Positions 50,601-60,011 of a stretch of 64,000 nt of DNA are shown here, piece after piece. The first letter of the stretch is position 1; each line of letters opens with the position of its first letter. The translations under genes and the position numbers were made by a program. The notes under the pieces were generated by a model. It was not told where the DNA came from. It did no database searches and was given only the letters and a program-made list of their open reading frames with translations. Source of the DNA: Porphyromonas sp. (GTDB lineage Bacteria; Bacteroidota; Bacteroidia; Bacteroidales; Porphyromonadaceae); NCBI GenBank assembly GCA_029983505.1, contig JASBZK010000005.1, forward strand, positions 1 through 64,000. The letters are read 5' to 3'.

Positions 50601-52748
50601 ATGAACATATATGGTAAAAACGAGATTAAGAATATAGCGATCTTGGGCAGTTCCGGATCCGGGAAAACGACCCTCGCCGAAGCGATGCTCTTCGAAGGCG
50701 GAGCCATCTCCAAGCGTGGGTCGGTACAGGACGGCAATACCGTCAGTGACCACTTCCCGGTGGAAAAAGAGTACGGCTATTCGGTCTTCTCGACCCTCTT
50801 CTCTGTTCCCTGGAAAGAGTGGAAAATCAACTTCATAGACTGTCCGGGGTCGGACGACTTTGTGGGCAACGCCATCAGCGCGATGCAGGTCACGGACACC
50901 TCCCTGATGGTCGTCAATGCGCAGTATGGCGTCGAAGTGGGACTCGTTAACCAGTTCCCCTACACCGAGCGCTTCAAGAAGCCGGTCATTTTCCTCATTA
51001 ACCAAATCGACAACGAGCATGCGGATTACGACCGCACCGTGGATGAGCTCAAAAGCAATTTCGGCTCCAAAGCCGTCCTCGTCCAATATCCCGTCAAGAC
51101 GGGTGCCGACTTCAATGAGGTCGTCGACGTCCTCACGATGAAGATGTACCGCTGGGGGCCGCAAGGCGGGAAGCCCGAGGTCTTGGAGATCCCCGACTCC
51201 GAGAAGGCCAAAGCCGACGAACTGCATAAGGCGCTCGTGGAGTCGGCTGCAGAGCACGACGAACACCTGATGGAACTCTTTTTCGAGAAAGAGTCCCTCA
51301 CCGAAGACGAAATGCGCCAAGGCATCCGCAAAGGTCTCATCAGCCGGGATATGTTCCCCATATTCTGCGCCAGTGCGGCCAAGGATATGTGCGTGAGACG
51401 CACGCTCGAATTCATCGGCAACATCGTCCCCTGCACCGACAAGCTCGAAGCCCCGAAGGCCACTGACGGTACCGTCCTCCCGCCCGACGAAAACGCTCCT
51501 GCCGTCCTCTATTTCTTCAAGAACAACATCGAGCCGCACGTAGGGGACATCCTCTACTTCAAAGTCATCAGTGGTACCGTCCGCGAAGGGGACGACCTCA
51601 CCAATACCACCCATAACCACGACAAGGAACGCATCAGCCAGCTCCTCGCTCCATTCGGACCGTCGCGTGAGAGAGTGCCCGAGATGAAGGCGGGCGACAT
51701 CGGGTGCACCGTCAAGCTCAAGACCGTCTCCGTCGGCGACTCGCTCTGTGGTAAAGGCATCGACGTGCAGTTGCCGCAGATCGAGTACCCCGCACCCAAG
51801 TTCCGCCGGGCTATCGTAGCGGAAAATCAGGGTGATACGGAGAAAATGAACGCCGCACTCTACCGGATGCACTCCGAAGACCCCACTTGGATCATCGAGC
51901 AGTCCAAGGAGTTGAAGCAGACTTTGGTCTATGGTCAGGGCGAGTTTCACCTCAGGACGCTCAAGTGGCGCCTCGAGAATAACGAGAAAATTCCGGTGAA
52001 GTACTTGGAGCCCAAGATCCCCTACCGCGAGACCATCACGAAGGTGGCGCGCGCCGATTACCGCCACAAGAAGCAGTCCGGAGGGGCGGGGCAATTCGGT
52101 GAAGTGCACCTCATCGTCGAGCCTTACACGGAGGGTGCGCCCCTTCCCGCCTCCTATAAGATCGGCGGTCAGGAGTACAAAGTCTCCGCCAAGGATACAC
52201 AGGTCGTCGATCTCGACTGGGGCGGCAAACTCGTGGTCGTCAACTCCATCGTCGGCGGCGCGATAGATGCCCGTTTCATCCCCGCCATCCAAAAAGGGAT
52301 TATGGAGCGGATGGAGCAGGGGCCCCTCACCGGGTCGTATGCGCGTGATGTCCGCGTCGTGATCTATGACGGAAAGATGCACCCTGTGGACAGCAACGAG
52401 CTCTCCTTTATGCTCGCCGGTCGGCACGCGTTTGCGGACGCTTTCCGCAACGCCGGTCCCAAAGTCCTTGAGCCGATCTATGAGATGAAAGTGCAGATAC
52501 CGGCAGAGTTCCTCGGCGACGTGATGAGCGACCTCCAAAATCGTCGCGGGCTCATCCTCGGTATGGAGAGCAAAGGCGGCTACGAAGAGCTTAATGCCCG
52601 CGTGCCCCTTAGCGAAATCTCCACGTACTCCACGACCCTGAGCTCCATCACGGGCGGGCGCGGATCTTTCTCCCTGAAGTTCACCGACTACGAGCTTGTC
52701 CCGCAGGAAATCCAGGAAAAGATTACCATCAAGCCTACGGACGAATAA
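50601..52748 (+). CDS. EF-G paralogue (EF-G2 type) with altered GTPase motifs
   Basis: A 715-residue translation-factor-like protein with the full EF-G domain series. G1 is GSSGSGKT (residues 16-23), differing from the canonical AHIDAGKT; G3 is DCPGS (80-84) where EF-G has DxPGH, so the catalytic His is Ser84; G4 is NQID (134-137) rather than NKxD. This fits the second EF-G of Bacteroides, reported to promote translocation without GTP hydrolysis under starvation. Domain IV is present (SYARDVRVVIYDGKMHPVDSNE). Single gene with own promoter and terminator hairpin. Confidence 0.93.
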   Translation: MNIYGKNEIKNIAILGSSGSGKTTLAEAMLFEGGAISKRGSVQDGNTVSDHFPVEKEYGYSVFSTLFSVPWKEWKINFIDCPGSDDFVGNAISAMQVTDTSLMVVNAQYGVEVGLVNQFPYTERFKKPVIFLINQIDNEHADYDRTVDELKSNFGSKAVLVQYPVKTGADFNEVVDVLTMKMYRWGPQGGKPEVLEIPDSEKAKADELHKALVESAAEHDEHLMELFFEKESLTEDEMRQGIRKGLISRDMFPIFCASAAKDMCVRRTLEFIGNIVPCTDKLEAPKATDGTVLPPDENAPAVLYFFKNNIEPHVGDILYFKVISGTVREGDDLTNTTHNHDKERISQLLAPFGPSRERVPEMKAGDIGCTVKLKTVSVGDSLCGKGIDVQLPQIEYPAPKFRRAIVAENQGDTEKMNAALYRMHSEDPTWIIEQSKELKQTLVYGQGEFHLRTLKWRLENNEKIPVKYLEPKIPYRETITKVARADYRHKKQSGGAGQFGEVHLIVEPYTEGAPLPASYKIGGQEYKVSAKDTQVVDLDWGGKLVVVNSIVGGAIDARFIPAIQKGIMERMEQGPLTGSYARDVRVVIYDGKMHPVDSNELSFMLAGRHAFADAFRNAGPKVLEPIYEMKVQIPAEFLGDVMSDLQNRRGLILGMESKGGYEELNARVPLSEISTYSTTLSSITGGRGSFSLKFTDYELVPQEIQEKITIKPTDE

Positions 52749-52785
52749 CCCCTCCTATTCAGCGGGGCTTGTCCCCCTCCAAAAC

Positions 52786-52867
52786 GAGACACGGACCGAA
52801 GAAAAAACTTCGGTCCGTGTCTCTTTATATTTCCGGTCCGTATCTCGAAAGGACCTTGGTACGTGCA
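52786..52867. repeat. 23-bp-period array with terminator hairpin after EF-G2
   Basis: GAGACACGGACCGAAG (52786-52801) pairs perfectly with 52808-52823 (16 bp, A6 loop), then TTTATATTT. Cores follow at 52811, 52834 (CGGTCCGTATC) and 52857 (TGGTACGTGCAAAA), 23 bp apart. It lies between convergent genes and probably ends the EF-G2 transcript. Confidence 0.9.
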
Positions 52868-52905
52868 AAACGATTTACTCTGTATTTACCTCTGCCGTGC
52901 GTTGG

Positions 52906-53601
52906 TCAGAGGGAGAGCTCGGTGATGTACTTGTCGGCTTCGGCTGCGATGGCGGAAGCGGCATATTTCGTCTTAATGGTCTCGAAAGTCTCCAGGGCCT
53001 TTTCTTTGTTGCCAAGGGCTTTGTCGGCAATGGCGGCTTTTTGGAGGTAGACGGGAGAGAGGACGTCGTTATCTGCCATCTTTGCGGCTTCCTCAAAGTA
53101 GTCGACAGCTTCCTCTGTCTTGCCCAACTGCACGAGTGCATCGCCGATGAGACCTCTGGACGCGGGTGCTACCATAATGTCGTCGCCGTTGTATTTTTTG
53201 AGGAAAGAGACGGCTTCCTCATACTGTCCCAAGTGGTAGAGGCTGACGCCTGCATAGTACTGCGCGAGATTGCCCGCTTTGGTGTTGCCATACTTCTCGA
53301 TCACTTGGCGAAAGCCCATCACGTCAGCTCCGTTGCCTTCGAGCGCGGTCTGAAACGAATCCTTGGCGAAATAGCTCTCCGCTTTGTAGAGTGCTTCGTC
53401 GCCCGCCTTTTGGTGGGGGATGCGGTAGAGGTTGACGTAGGCAAGCACTGCGCCCACGATGATGAGGATGCCGAGGACGACGTAGAGGATGACGTTTTTA
53501 TTCTTATCGATCTTCTCTACTGTGGTGTTGATAACTTCTCCTGCCACTTGTTCGACAGTCTGTTCGTTATGCTGATGGTTGTTCGGGTGTTGGTTGCTCA
53601 T
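52906..53601 (-). CDS. Membrane-anchored TPR protein (YfgM-like)
   Basis: A 231-residue protein with an N-terminal cytoplasmic stretch rich in Gln/Asn/His (about 1-30), one transmembrane helix (about 36-58, NVILYVVLGILIIVGAVLAYVNLY) and five or so TPR-like repeats (about 70-225). This matches the YfgM/TPR_21 type seen near the Sec translocon. The start at 53601 has a -7 box upstream. Partner proteins are unknown here. Confidence 0.88.
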   Translation of the reverse strand: MSNQHPNNHQHNEQTVEQVAGEVINTTVEKIDKNKNVILYVVLGILIIVGAVLAYVNLYRIPHQKAGDEALYKAESYFAKDSFQTALEGNGADVMGFRQVIEKYGNTKAGNLAQYYAGVSLYHLGQYEEAVSFLKKYNGDDIMVAPASRGLIGDALVQLGKTEEAVDYFEEAAKMADNDVLSPVYLQKAAIADKALGNKEKALETFETIKTKYAASAIAAEADKYITELSL

Positions 53602-53663
53602 CTTATTTAGTTTGACGACAAAAAAATAACTTTGCAGGCGGTGCCTGATTTCTGCACCGTCCG

Positions 53664-53671
53664 CAAAGTTA
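53664..53671 (-). promoter_or_regulatory. -7 box of the TPR gene
   Basis: TAACTTTG on the minus strand, 63 bp upstream of the start. It is embedded in an inverted repeat (AACTTTGC at 53628-53635 with GCAAAGTT at 53663-53670), so a hairpin could form in the leader. The -33 box is not clear. Confidence 0.45.
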
Positions 53672-53744
53672 CCTATTTCTCTTTAATTAAGGATCCGTTT
53701 TTCCCCGATCCATACAAAAGTCCCTTTTTGATACACAATAAAGG

Positions 53745-53782
53745 CTCGGCTCGCGACCGGAAGTGTCCGATTGCGAGCCGAG
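53745..53782 (-). terminator. Terminator of the ROK kinase gene
   Basis: The stem CTCGGCTCGC (53745-53754) pairs perfectly with 53773-53782; on the minus strand CCTTTATTGT follows. It begins 41 bp past the ROK stop. Confidence 0.75.
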
Positions 53783-53822
53783 GGTGAGACTTTTCCGAAA
53801 AGCTGCTTTTCGGGGACGCTTG

Positions 53823-54836
53823 TCAGTCGTCGTTTTTGATGAGCTTCTCGAGGTGGGTGCGGTCTGCCTCCCAGCCCATAGCTGAGGCTCCGAGGACGGC
53901 GGCGTCGCTTTCGGAGAGTTCGCTGACGAGGATTTTGACCTTGCCCCGGTAGATGTTCAGCAGGTTCTTTTCCATGTGACGCTTTGTCGGCTCGAGGATG
54001 AAGTCACCGGCGCGGGTCAGACCTCCAAAGAGGATAATGGCCTCAGGACTGGTGTACGCCACGGCGTCAGCGAGTGCTTCGCCGAGGATGGTACCCGCAC
54101 TCTCGAAGATTTCGATCGCCAGTTTGTCGCCTTTCATAGCGGCGTCGTAGACGTCCTTGGAGGTGACTTCTTCGATGGGCAGCTCGCGAAGGAGAGAGGC
54201 GTCTTCCCTAATCTCGAGAAACTCCCGTGCCGTGCGCGCCACGCCCGTAGCCGAGCAATAGGTCTCCACGCAGCCCTGTCTGCCGCAACCGCACATACGG
54301 CCATTGCGTCTGATGATGGTGTGACCGATTTCGCCCGCGAAACCGTCGTGACCGTAGACGAGCTTGCCGCCCACCACGATGCCGGAGCCCACACCCGTGC
54401 CGAGTGTGATTTCGATGAAATCCTTCATCCCGCGTGCTGCGCCGTAAGTCATTTCTCCGATGGCTGCCGCGTTGGCGTCATTGGTGAGCGCGACGGGGAT
54501 GCCGGTGGCTTCGCTGAGCATGTGTGCGAGGGGGATGCGTCCTTTCCAGGGAAGGTTGGGCGCAAAGTCTATGGAGCCGGTGAAGTAGTTGCCGTTGGGC
54601 GCACCGATGCCGATACCGTGGATCTTGTCGTAGACCTTCTCGGCATCGGCTATTTTCTTAATCTCGGCAGCGAGGTCGTTCACGAAGTCCTCGACATCCA
54701 AGTGTGTCGCAGTCTTGATGGAGCTGGAGCGGAGGATATTGCCTCTCGTGTCTACGATGCCGATAACGGAGTTCGTACCGCCCACGTCAATGCCGACGAC
54801 ATAGGGCTTTGGTTCGTTTATTTGTGTCTTTGCCAT
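53823..54836 (-). CDS. ROK-family glucokinase-like protein
   Basis: A 337-residue ROK protein with the ATP-binding GIDVGGTNSVIG (about 15-26), the sugar-binding GTGVGSGIVVGGKL region and the zinc motif CGCGRQGCVETYCS. It lacks an N-terminal helix-turn-helix, so it is a kinase rather than a repressor. Glucose or another hexose is the likely substrate; N-acetylhexosamine is possible. Single gene. Confidence 0.92.
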   Translation of the reverse strand: MAKTQINEPKPYVVGIDVGGTNSVIGIVDTRGNILRSSSIKTATHLDVEDFVNDLAAEIKKIADAEKVYDKIHGIGIGAPNGNYFTGSIDFAPNLPWKGRIPLAHMLSEATGIPVALTNDANAAAIGEMTYGAARGMKDFIEITLGTGVGSGIVVGGKLVYGHDGFAGEIGHTIIRRNGRMCGCGRQGCVETYCSATGVARTAREFLEIREDASLLRELPIEEVTSKDVYDAAMKGDKLAIEIFESAGTILGEALADAVAYTSPEAIILFGGLTRAGDFILEPTKRHMEKNLLNIYRGKVKILVSELSESDAAVLGASAMGWEADRTHLEKLIKNDD

Positions 54837-54918
54837 TTATGGGTGTTGTATTTTTGGGGAAAAATGCGGTCGTTCCGATTTGACCAAGCCAAGGGGGACT
54901 TGGTCTCCGAGCCTGATG

Positions 54919-55521
54919 TTACTGGAAAATCTTGAGCCCCTCTTTCTTGTTTTTGAGTGCGTTTTCTACGTCAAGATCCACCCGCCATTCGTCGTTTTCG
55001 CGAATCATATTGATTTGCTGGGCGGTCTCTTTGGTCGGTAGTCCGTTTTCCTTGACATACTCTTTCAGTTTGTCTTGGGTCTCGGTGAGCAGGTCTCCGA
55101 GGTTTTTGATTTTGCCGTCTACGGTAAGGGTGATGAGATCCTGGAGGGAAAAGACGCCCCGACCGATCTGGTCTACATCCGGGAGAGTGAGGACGTAGGT
55201 GACGACGGCCGTCTCACCGGTGATGGTCTCTTTGAAGTCTTTTGCCTTGAAGGCCTCGGAGCGGACTTCGGGGATGAGTTCCTCGAGAGCCGTGACGCTC
55301 TCGGGCGCCTTGTAGAGATCGACGAAGTTGTCCATCGTCAGGGCCTCCTTATCGCGGTCGGAGAGCAGGTTGTAAAAGGATTCCAGCTCGCCTGCGATGA
55401 GGTAATTGACGGCTTTCTCCGCGTTTTCTTTCGGTGCCGGACCTCCGCAGGACACGAGTCCGAGAGCGAGTGCGATGAACGCCGAGAACAGGGTCGTTTG
55501 ACCTATCTTTTTCGTCTTCAT
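54919..55521 (-). CDS. Putative lipoprotein (DUF4878-like)
   Basis: A 200-residue protein with a signal peptide and lipobox LVSC (Cys at about 25). The body has an NTF2/DUF4878-like pattern: AEKAVNYLIAGELESFYNLLSDRDKEAL near the N-terminus and a C-terminal NDEWRVDLD strand. It probably sits in the periplasm or outer membrane; function unknown. Family assignment is tentative. Confidence 0.75.
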   Translation of the reverse strand: MKTKKIGQTTLFSAFIALALGLVSCGGPAPKENAEKAVNYLIAGELESFYNLLSDRDKEALTMDNFVDLYKAPESVTALEELIPEVRSEAFKAKDFKETITGETAVVTYVLTLPDVDQIGRGVFSLQDLITLTVDGKIKNLGDLLTETQDKLKEYVKENGLPTKETAQQINMIRENDEWRVDLDVENALKNKKEGLKIFQ

Positions 55522-55614
55522 AATCGTGGGGATTGATTGAATATGTCGGGTGATTTAGTTTCTTTATGCAAGTTAGACATTTTCTCGGATATAAAGAGGA
55601 TTTTTCCCTTCTTC

Positions 55615-55700
55615 CGGTACAGACCGAGGCGTTTTCCTATGTCTGTGCTAAAATTTCTCCTATGTCCGTACCAAAATTTCTTTTTGGTACGTGCGAGATT
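55615..55700. repeat. 23-bp-period array downstream of mnmA
   Basis: Cores CGGTACAGACC (55615), ATGTCTGTGC (55639), ATGTCCGTACC (55662) and TGGTACGTGCGAGATTTT (55685), 23-24 bp apart. Lies between the lipoprotein start and the mnmA stop, ending 16 bp before the latter. Confidence 0.88.
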
Positions 55701-55715
55701 TTTCTGGGTACAGAT

Positions 55716-56807
55716 TCACGCCTGCCTGCCGCCTCCCGAGATCACGCCGCTGCCGTAGCAGATACGGGACTCCTCGTCGTATAGGGAGCAAAACTGCCCC
55801 GGTGCGATGCCCTGTATCAGTTCCTCTGCGTAGAGCGTGCAGCTCCCGTCCGATTTCCGAACCAGCGTGCCGCTGCCAAACTCCGGCGTATGGCGTACTT
55901 TGAAAGTGACTTTGAGCTCAGTGGCGCCTTCGGGAAACGGAGACCGGGTGATGAAGTTCATCTCGCTCATCTCGACGATGTCGCCGTACTGCTCCTCCGG
56001 GTCGTAGCCTTGGGAGACGAAGAGCGTATTCGTGTCCGTCTCTTTTTTGACCACAAACCACGGTCCTCCGCTTAGTCCGAGACCTTTGCGCTGACCGATG
56101 GTGTGAAACCAAAAGCCCTCATGCGTGCCGAGCTTCTTGCCCGTCTCGAGCTCGATGATGTCGCCGGGTCTGGTGCCGAGGTATTTTTTTAGGAAGTCGT
56201 TATAGTTCACTTTGCCGAGGAAACAGATGCCTTGGCTGTCTCTGCGGTGGGCGGTCACAAGACCCTCCCTTTCCGCGATCTCTCGGACTTCGCTTTTGGG
56301 CAGTCGACCGAGGGGGAAGAGTGCTTTTTGGAGCTGTGGATAGGTGATTTGGGCGAGGAAGTCCGTCTGGTCTTTGGCCTTGTCTGCGGCAGTGGCGAGG
56401 TAATGAAGCCCGCCCTCTATCACCTTGTCGGCGTAGTGTCCCGTGGCGATGTGGTCGTAGTCTTTGCCCCAATACTCATTGAAGTACCCGAACTTGATGA
56501 CGCGGTTGCAGAGCATATCCGGGTGCGGAGTACGCCCCCCTCTGACCGTGTCGATCATATACCGAACCACGTAGTCCCAGTACTCTTGGTGAAGCGAGAC
56601 GAGCTCGAGCCGCAAGCCGTACTTGCGTGCGAGCCACCGCACGATGACTTCGTCGTCCTCCCAGGAGCATCCTTCGAATCCCTCCTCATCCGCTCCGATG
56701 CGGATGTAGAAGAGGTCGGGTCGGATGCCTTTTTCGACCAGAAGGTGGAGCGCCACCGAGCTGTCTACGCCTCCGGAGAGGAGGAGGGCTGTGGAGGAAG
56801 CACTCAT
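55716..56807 (-). CDS. mnmA: tRNA-specific 2-thiouridylase
   Basis: A 363-residue PP-loop enzyme placing sulfur on U34 of tRNA-Lys, -Glu and -Gln. The PP-loop SGGVDSS is at 11-17; the catalytic Cys pair lies in [11 protein letters not shown] and QGICFLGK. Its start overlaps the metG stop by 4 bp. Its target tRNA-Lys(UUU) is encoded in this window. Confidence 0.95.
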   Translation of the reverse strand: MSASSTALLLSGGVDSSVALHLLVEKGIRPDLFYIRIGADEEGFEGCSWEDDEVIVRWLARKYGLRLELVSLHQEYWDYVVRYMIDTVRGGRTPHPDMLCNRVIKFGYFNEYWGKDYDHIATGHYADKVIEGGLHYLATAADKAKDQTDFLAQITYPQLQKALFPLGRLPKSEVREIAEREGLVTAHRRDSQGICFLGKVNYNDFLKKYLGTRPGDIIELETGKKLGTHEGFWFHTIGQRKGLGLSGGPWFVVKKETDTNTLFVSQGYDPEEQYGDIVEMSEMNFITRSPFPEGATELKVTFKVRHTPEFGSGTLVRKSDGSCTLYAEELIQGIAPGQFCSLYDEESRICYGSGVISGGGRQA

Positions 56808-58858
56808 GAAACCTTACTCCCGGGTGCGATCCCGCCCATCGGGGAGATGAGCGAGAGGGTACCGCTATTTTCGTCCAAGGCGCTGAGGATCATCCCTTCG
56901 GAGAGCTGACCCATCATCTTTCGGGGGGCGAGATTGGCGATGAAGCAAACCTGCTTGCCGACCAAGTCATCCGGCTTGTACCACTTGGCGATGCCGCTGA
57001 GGATGGTGCGGCCGCCGAGGCCGTCGTCTATCGTGAACTTGAGGAGCTTGTCGCTCTTCGGCATCTTCTCGCACGCCGTGACGGTGCCGACGCGGATGTC
57101 CAGGGGCTCGAACTTGTCGAACGTCACTTCGGGAGCAATGGCAGGCGCTTTGGCTCCGGCTTTTTCGTTGGCGGCTTTTGTGGCCGCGAGTTTGTCGAGC
57201 TGTGTCCGGATGACTTCGTCTTCGATTTTTTCGAATAGAAGCTCGGGGGTGCCGAGTGCGTGTCCCTCTTCGAGAAGGGCACCGTCACCGATGCGTTTCC
57301 AGTCCGTTTCGCCCGCAAGACGAATCATCTCACGGAGCTTTTTCATAGAGAAAGGCAGGAACGGCTCGAAGAGCAGCGCGCAGTTTGCGACGATCTGAAG
57401 TGAGACAAAAAGGATAGAGGCCACGCGGTCGGGATCGGTCTTGTGGAGCTTCCACGGCTCCTGATCCGCGAGGTATTTGTTGCCCAGGCGGGCGAGGTTC
57501 ATGGCTTCGCGCTGAGCGTCTCGGATGTGGTAGTCCTCCAGAAGTGTGGAGACCTTGTCGCGGAGCACGGGGATCTGGGCCAAGACTTCTTTGTCCTCTG
57601 CCGTAAGCCCTTGGGCGGCTATGGAGGGAACCTTTCCGTCGAAGTACTTGCCGGTGAGGACGAGGGCGCGGTTGACGAAATTGCCGAGGATGGCCACCAG
57701 TTCGTTATTGTTCCGAGCCTGGTAGTCTGCCCAAGTGAAGTCGTTGTCTTTCGTCTCCGGAGCGTTGGCGGTGAGGACGTACCTGAGGACATCCTGTTTG
57801 CCGGGGAGGTCTTCGAGGTACTCGTTGAGCCAGACGGCCCAGTTGCGCGACGTGGAGATTTTGTCTCCCTCCAGGTTCAGAAATTCGTTTGCCGGGACAT
57901 TGTAGGGGAGGATATACGACCCTTCGGCCTTGAGCATTGCGGGGAAGACGATGCAGTGGAAGACGATGTTGTCTTTGCCGATGAAGTGGACGAGCTTCGT
58001 TTCCCTGTCTTTCCACCACGTTTCCCAAGTGTCCGGCAGGAGTTCCTTCGTGTTGGAGATGTAACCGATGGGCGCGTCGAACCACACATAGAGCACCTTA
58101 CCCTCTGCCCCCTCCACGGGTACGGGGATGCCCCAGTCGAGGTCGCGGGAGACGGCACGGGGATGGAGCCCCATATCGAGCCAGCTCTTGCACTGCCCGT
58201 AGACATTGGGACGCCACTCTTTGTGCTCTTCGAGAATCCACTCGCGAAGCCAGGGTTCGTCCTGGTCGAGGGGAAGATACCAGTGCTTGGTGGGCTTCAT
58301 CACGGGTTTGGCGCCGGAGATGGCGGAGTGGGGGTTGATGAGCTCTGTGGGCGAGAGGGAGGTGCCGCACTTCTCGCACTGGTCTCCGTAGGCGTTTTCG
58401 TTGCCGCAGACGGGGCAGGTCCCTACGATGTAGCGGTCTGCGAGGAAGGTTTTTGCCTCTTCGTCGTAGTACTGTTCGCTCTCGATTTCCTTAAAGCCCC
58501 CTTTCTCGTATATCGTGCGGAAAAATTCTTGTGCCAGATGGTAGTGCGTCTCGCTCGTCGTCCGGGAGTACACGTCAAACGAAATACCGAACTCCTCGAA
58601 ACTCCTCTTGATGAGGTTATGGTACCTGTCTACCACGTCCTGCGGCGTGATGCCCTCTTTTTTGGCGCGCAGGGTGATGGGCACGCCGTGCTCGTCGCTG
58701 CCACCGACGAAAAGACACTCGGTGCCGTTCATCCGGAGGTAACGGACGTAAATATCCGCCGGCACGTAGACGCCGGCAAGGTGACCTATATGGACGGGGC
58801 CGTTGGCATAAGGCAGAGCCGCCGTGACGAGGGTGCGCTTGAATTCTTTTTGGCTCAT
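56804..58858 (-). CDS. metG: Methionyl-tRNA synthetase
   Basis: A 684-residue class I synthetase. HIGH is at 23-26 (PVHIGHLAG); the zinc knuckle [18 protein letters not shown] has two CxxC pairs; DKISTS is the KMSKS loop; a C-terminal tRNA-binding (EMAP/Trbp111-type) domain covers about the last 110 residues ([15 protein letters not shown]). The start is the [10 protein letters not shown] methionine at about 58858; the long in-frame extension upstream is antisense to the next gene. Confidence 0.96.
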   Translation of the reverse strand: MSQKEFKRTLVTAALPYANGPVHIGHLAGVYVPADIYVRYLRMNGTECLFVGGSDEHGVPITLRAKKEGITPQDVVDRYHNLIKRSFEEFGISFDVYSRTTSETHYHLAQEFFRTIYEKGGFKEIESEQYYDEEAKTFLADRYIVGTCPVCGNENAYGDQCEKCGTSLSPTELINPHSAISGAKPVMKPTKHWYLPLDQDEPWLREWILEEHKEWRPNVYGQCKSWLDMGLHPRAVSRDLDWGIPVPVEGAEGKVLYVWFDAPIGYISNTKELLPDTWETWWKDRETKLVHFIGKDNIVFHCIVFPAMLKAEGSYILPYNVPANEFLNLEGDKISTSRNWAVWLNEYLEDLPGKQDVLRYVLTANAPETKDNDFTWADYQARNNNELVAILGNFVNRALVLTGKYFDGKVPSIAAQGLTAEDKEVLAQIPVLRDKVSTLLEDYHIRDAQREAMNLARLGNKYLADQEPWKLHKTDPDRVASILFVSLQIVANCALLFEPFLPFSMKKLREMIRLAGETDWKRIGDGALLEEGHALGTPELLFEKIEDEVIRTQLDKLAATKAANEKAGAKAPAIAPEVTFDKFEPLDIRVGTVTACEKMPKSDKLLKFTIDDGLGGRTILSGIAKWYKPDDLVGKQVCFIANLAPRKMMGQLSEGMILSALDENSGTLSLISPMGGIAPGSKVS

Positions 58859-58957
58859 AAGACGCTGTTTGGTATATGGATAAGGAGTGACGGACTCTCT
58901 TCTTTTTTCAAAGAACAAAGAGTCCTCACCCTCATCGTTTGCTCTTGTTTGGGTGTA

Positions 58958-58992
58958 CAAAAATACCAAAATGATGCGAGACCCTGTGCAAA
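58958..58992 (-). promoter_or_regulatory. Possible promoter of metG-mnmA
   Basis: On the minus strand: TTTG (58992-58989), 23-bp spacer, TATTTTTG (58965-58958). The -7 box matches but the spacer is 2-4 bp longer than usual. About 100 bp before metG. Confidence 0.45.
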
Positions 58993-59027
58993 AGACCGTT
59001 CGTGGAGCCGGAAGGGTACCGGAAGTC

Positions 59028-59987
59028 TCAGAAACAAAGACCGAGACCGAGGCGGAGCTGATTGAAGGTCTTGTCTTTTCCCGAGAGAATATACGCGAAG
59101 TCGAGAGACACCATCCGGTATTTGGCGCCAAGCCCCATCGTCCAAGAGGAGTGTCCGTTTTGCCACGACCAACCGCCCTGGAGGTCTACGAGGTGCATCA
59201 CTTCGTAGTCCAATCCCACGCCCCCATAGACCCGCTCCATAGGATGGGAGCCGAGTCTGAGTGCAAGCATCCCCGCAAGAGTGATGGCGTGTCCCTCTGC
59301 GATATCGAGGGTGGTGTTCCCTCCGAGGTTTAGCGCAGAGGGGAGGTCGGGAAGGGACGCCGCTTTGCCGTTTTCGAGCGGCGTGCCGACATTGGTGACG
59401 GAGGCCGTGAGCGAATAAAGCAGGGGCAGACCGAAGGCAATCTTTTGGTCGGAGAAGTTGACCCCGCCGCCAAAGATCAACGCCCCGGTGTGCTGACCGT
59501 GGAAACTGTGGAGGTACCCGGCGGAGAGAAATGCAGTCCACCGCTCCGCAAACGACCACGCTGCGCCAAGATCGATGCTCCAGTCCGAAGGTTTGAGTGT
59601 GCCGTACTCCATCCCCGTCTCGTCTATGAGGGGGATGACGCGCCCGCTTTGCACCCTGAAGCCCCCGAAGAGACCCCAGTGATCTTCCGGCTTGTAGCCC
59701 ATAGAGAGCGCGTGGTACGAGTTTGGCGTGAGGTCGCTCTGCAGGGGCATAAAAGAGGTGGCATAGCCTGCGTAGAGGGTGCCTTCTTTCCGCAGGAATG
59801 CAGACGGATCCGTGTAGAGGTGCATTTTGCTACCCGTACCCAAAAACGCACGCCCCATCGCAGCCGAAGCAGCGTCGGGATTGAACTTCAAAAACTCTAA
59901 GTCCGTGGCTCCCGTTTGTGCCGATAGCGGACTTAGCGAGAAGCCGCTTAGTAGCAGGATAAGTGAAGCCCTAATTGCTCTTTTCAT
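59028..59987 (-). CDS. PorV/PorQ-family outer-membrane protein
   Basis: A 319-residue outer-membrane barrel of the FadL-like PorV/PorQ family. Signal peptide (about 1-23, PLSAQ); [20 protein letters not shown] and [20 protein letters not shown] are the family's opening strands; the C-terminus LRLGLGLCF is barrel-like. PorV and PorQ serve the T9SS. It starts 24 bp after a protease gene with a T9SS sorting domain, which suggests a functional link. Whether this is PorQ, PorV or a paralogue is undecided. Confidence 0.85.
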   Translation of the reverse strand: MKRAIRASLILLLSGFSLSPLSAQTGATDLEFLKFNPDAASAAMGRAFLGTGSKMHLYTDPSAFLRKEGTLYAGYATSFMPLQSDLTPNSYHALSMGYKPEDHWGLFGGFRVQSGRVIPLIDETGMEYGTLKPSDWSIDLGAAWSFAERWTAFLSAGYLHSFHGQHTGALIFGGGVNFSDQKIAFGLPLLYSLTASVTNVGTPLENGKAASLPDLPSALNLGGNTTLDIAEGHAITLAGMLALRLGSHPMERVYGGVGLDYEVMHLVDLQGGWSWQNGHSSWTMGLGAKYRMVSLDFAYILSGKDKTFNQLRLGLGLCF

Positions 59988-60011
59988 AATGGTTCTGAAT
60001 GAAGGTCCGGT

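Noticed and set aside
50523-52538. A 671-codon open frame on the minus strand
   Set aside because: Fully antisense to the EF-G2 gene, which has clear domain motifs; high GC with few stop codons produces such shadows.
57443-59065. A 540-codon open frame on the plus strand
   Set aside because: Antisense to metG, with no family resemblance.
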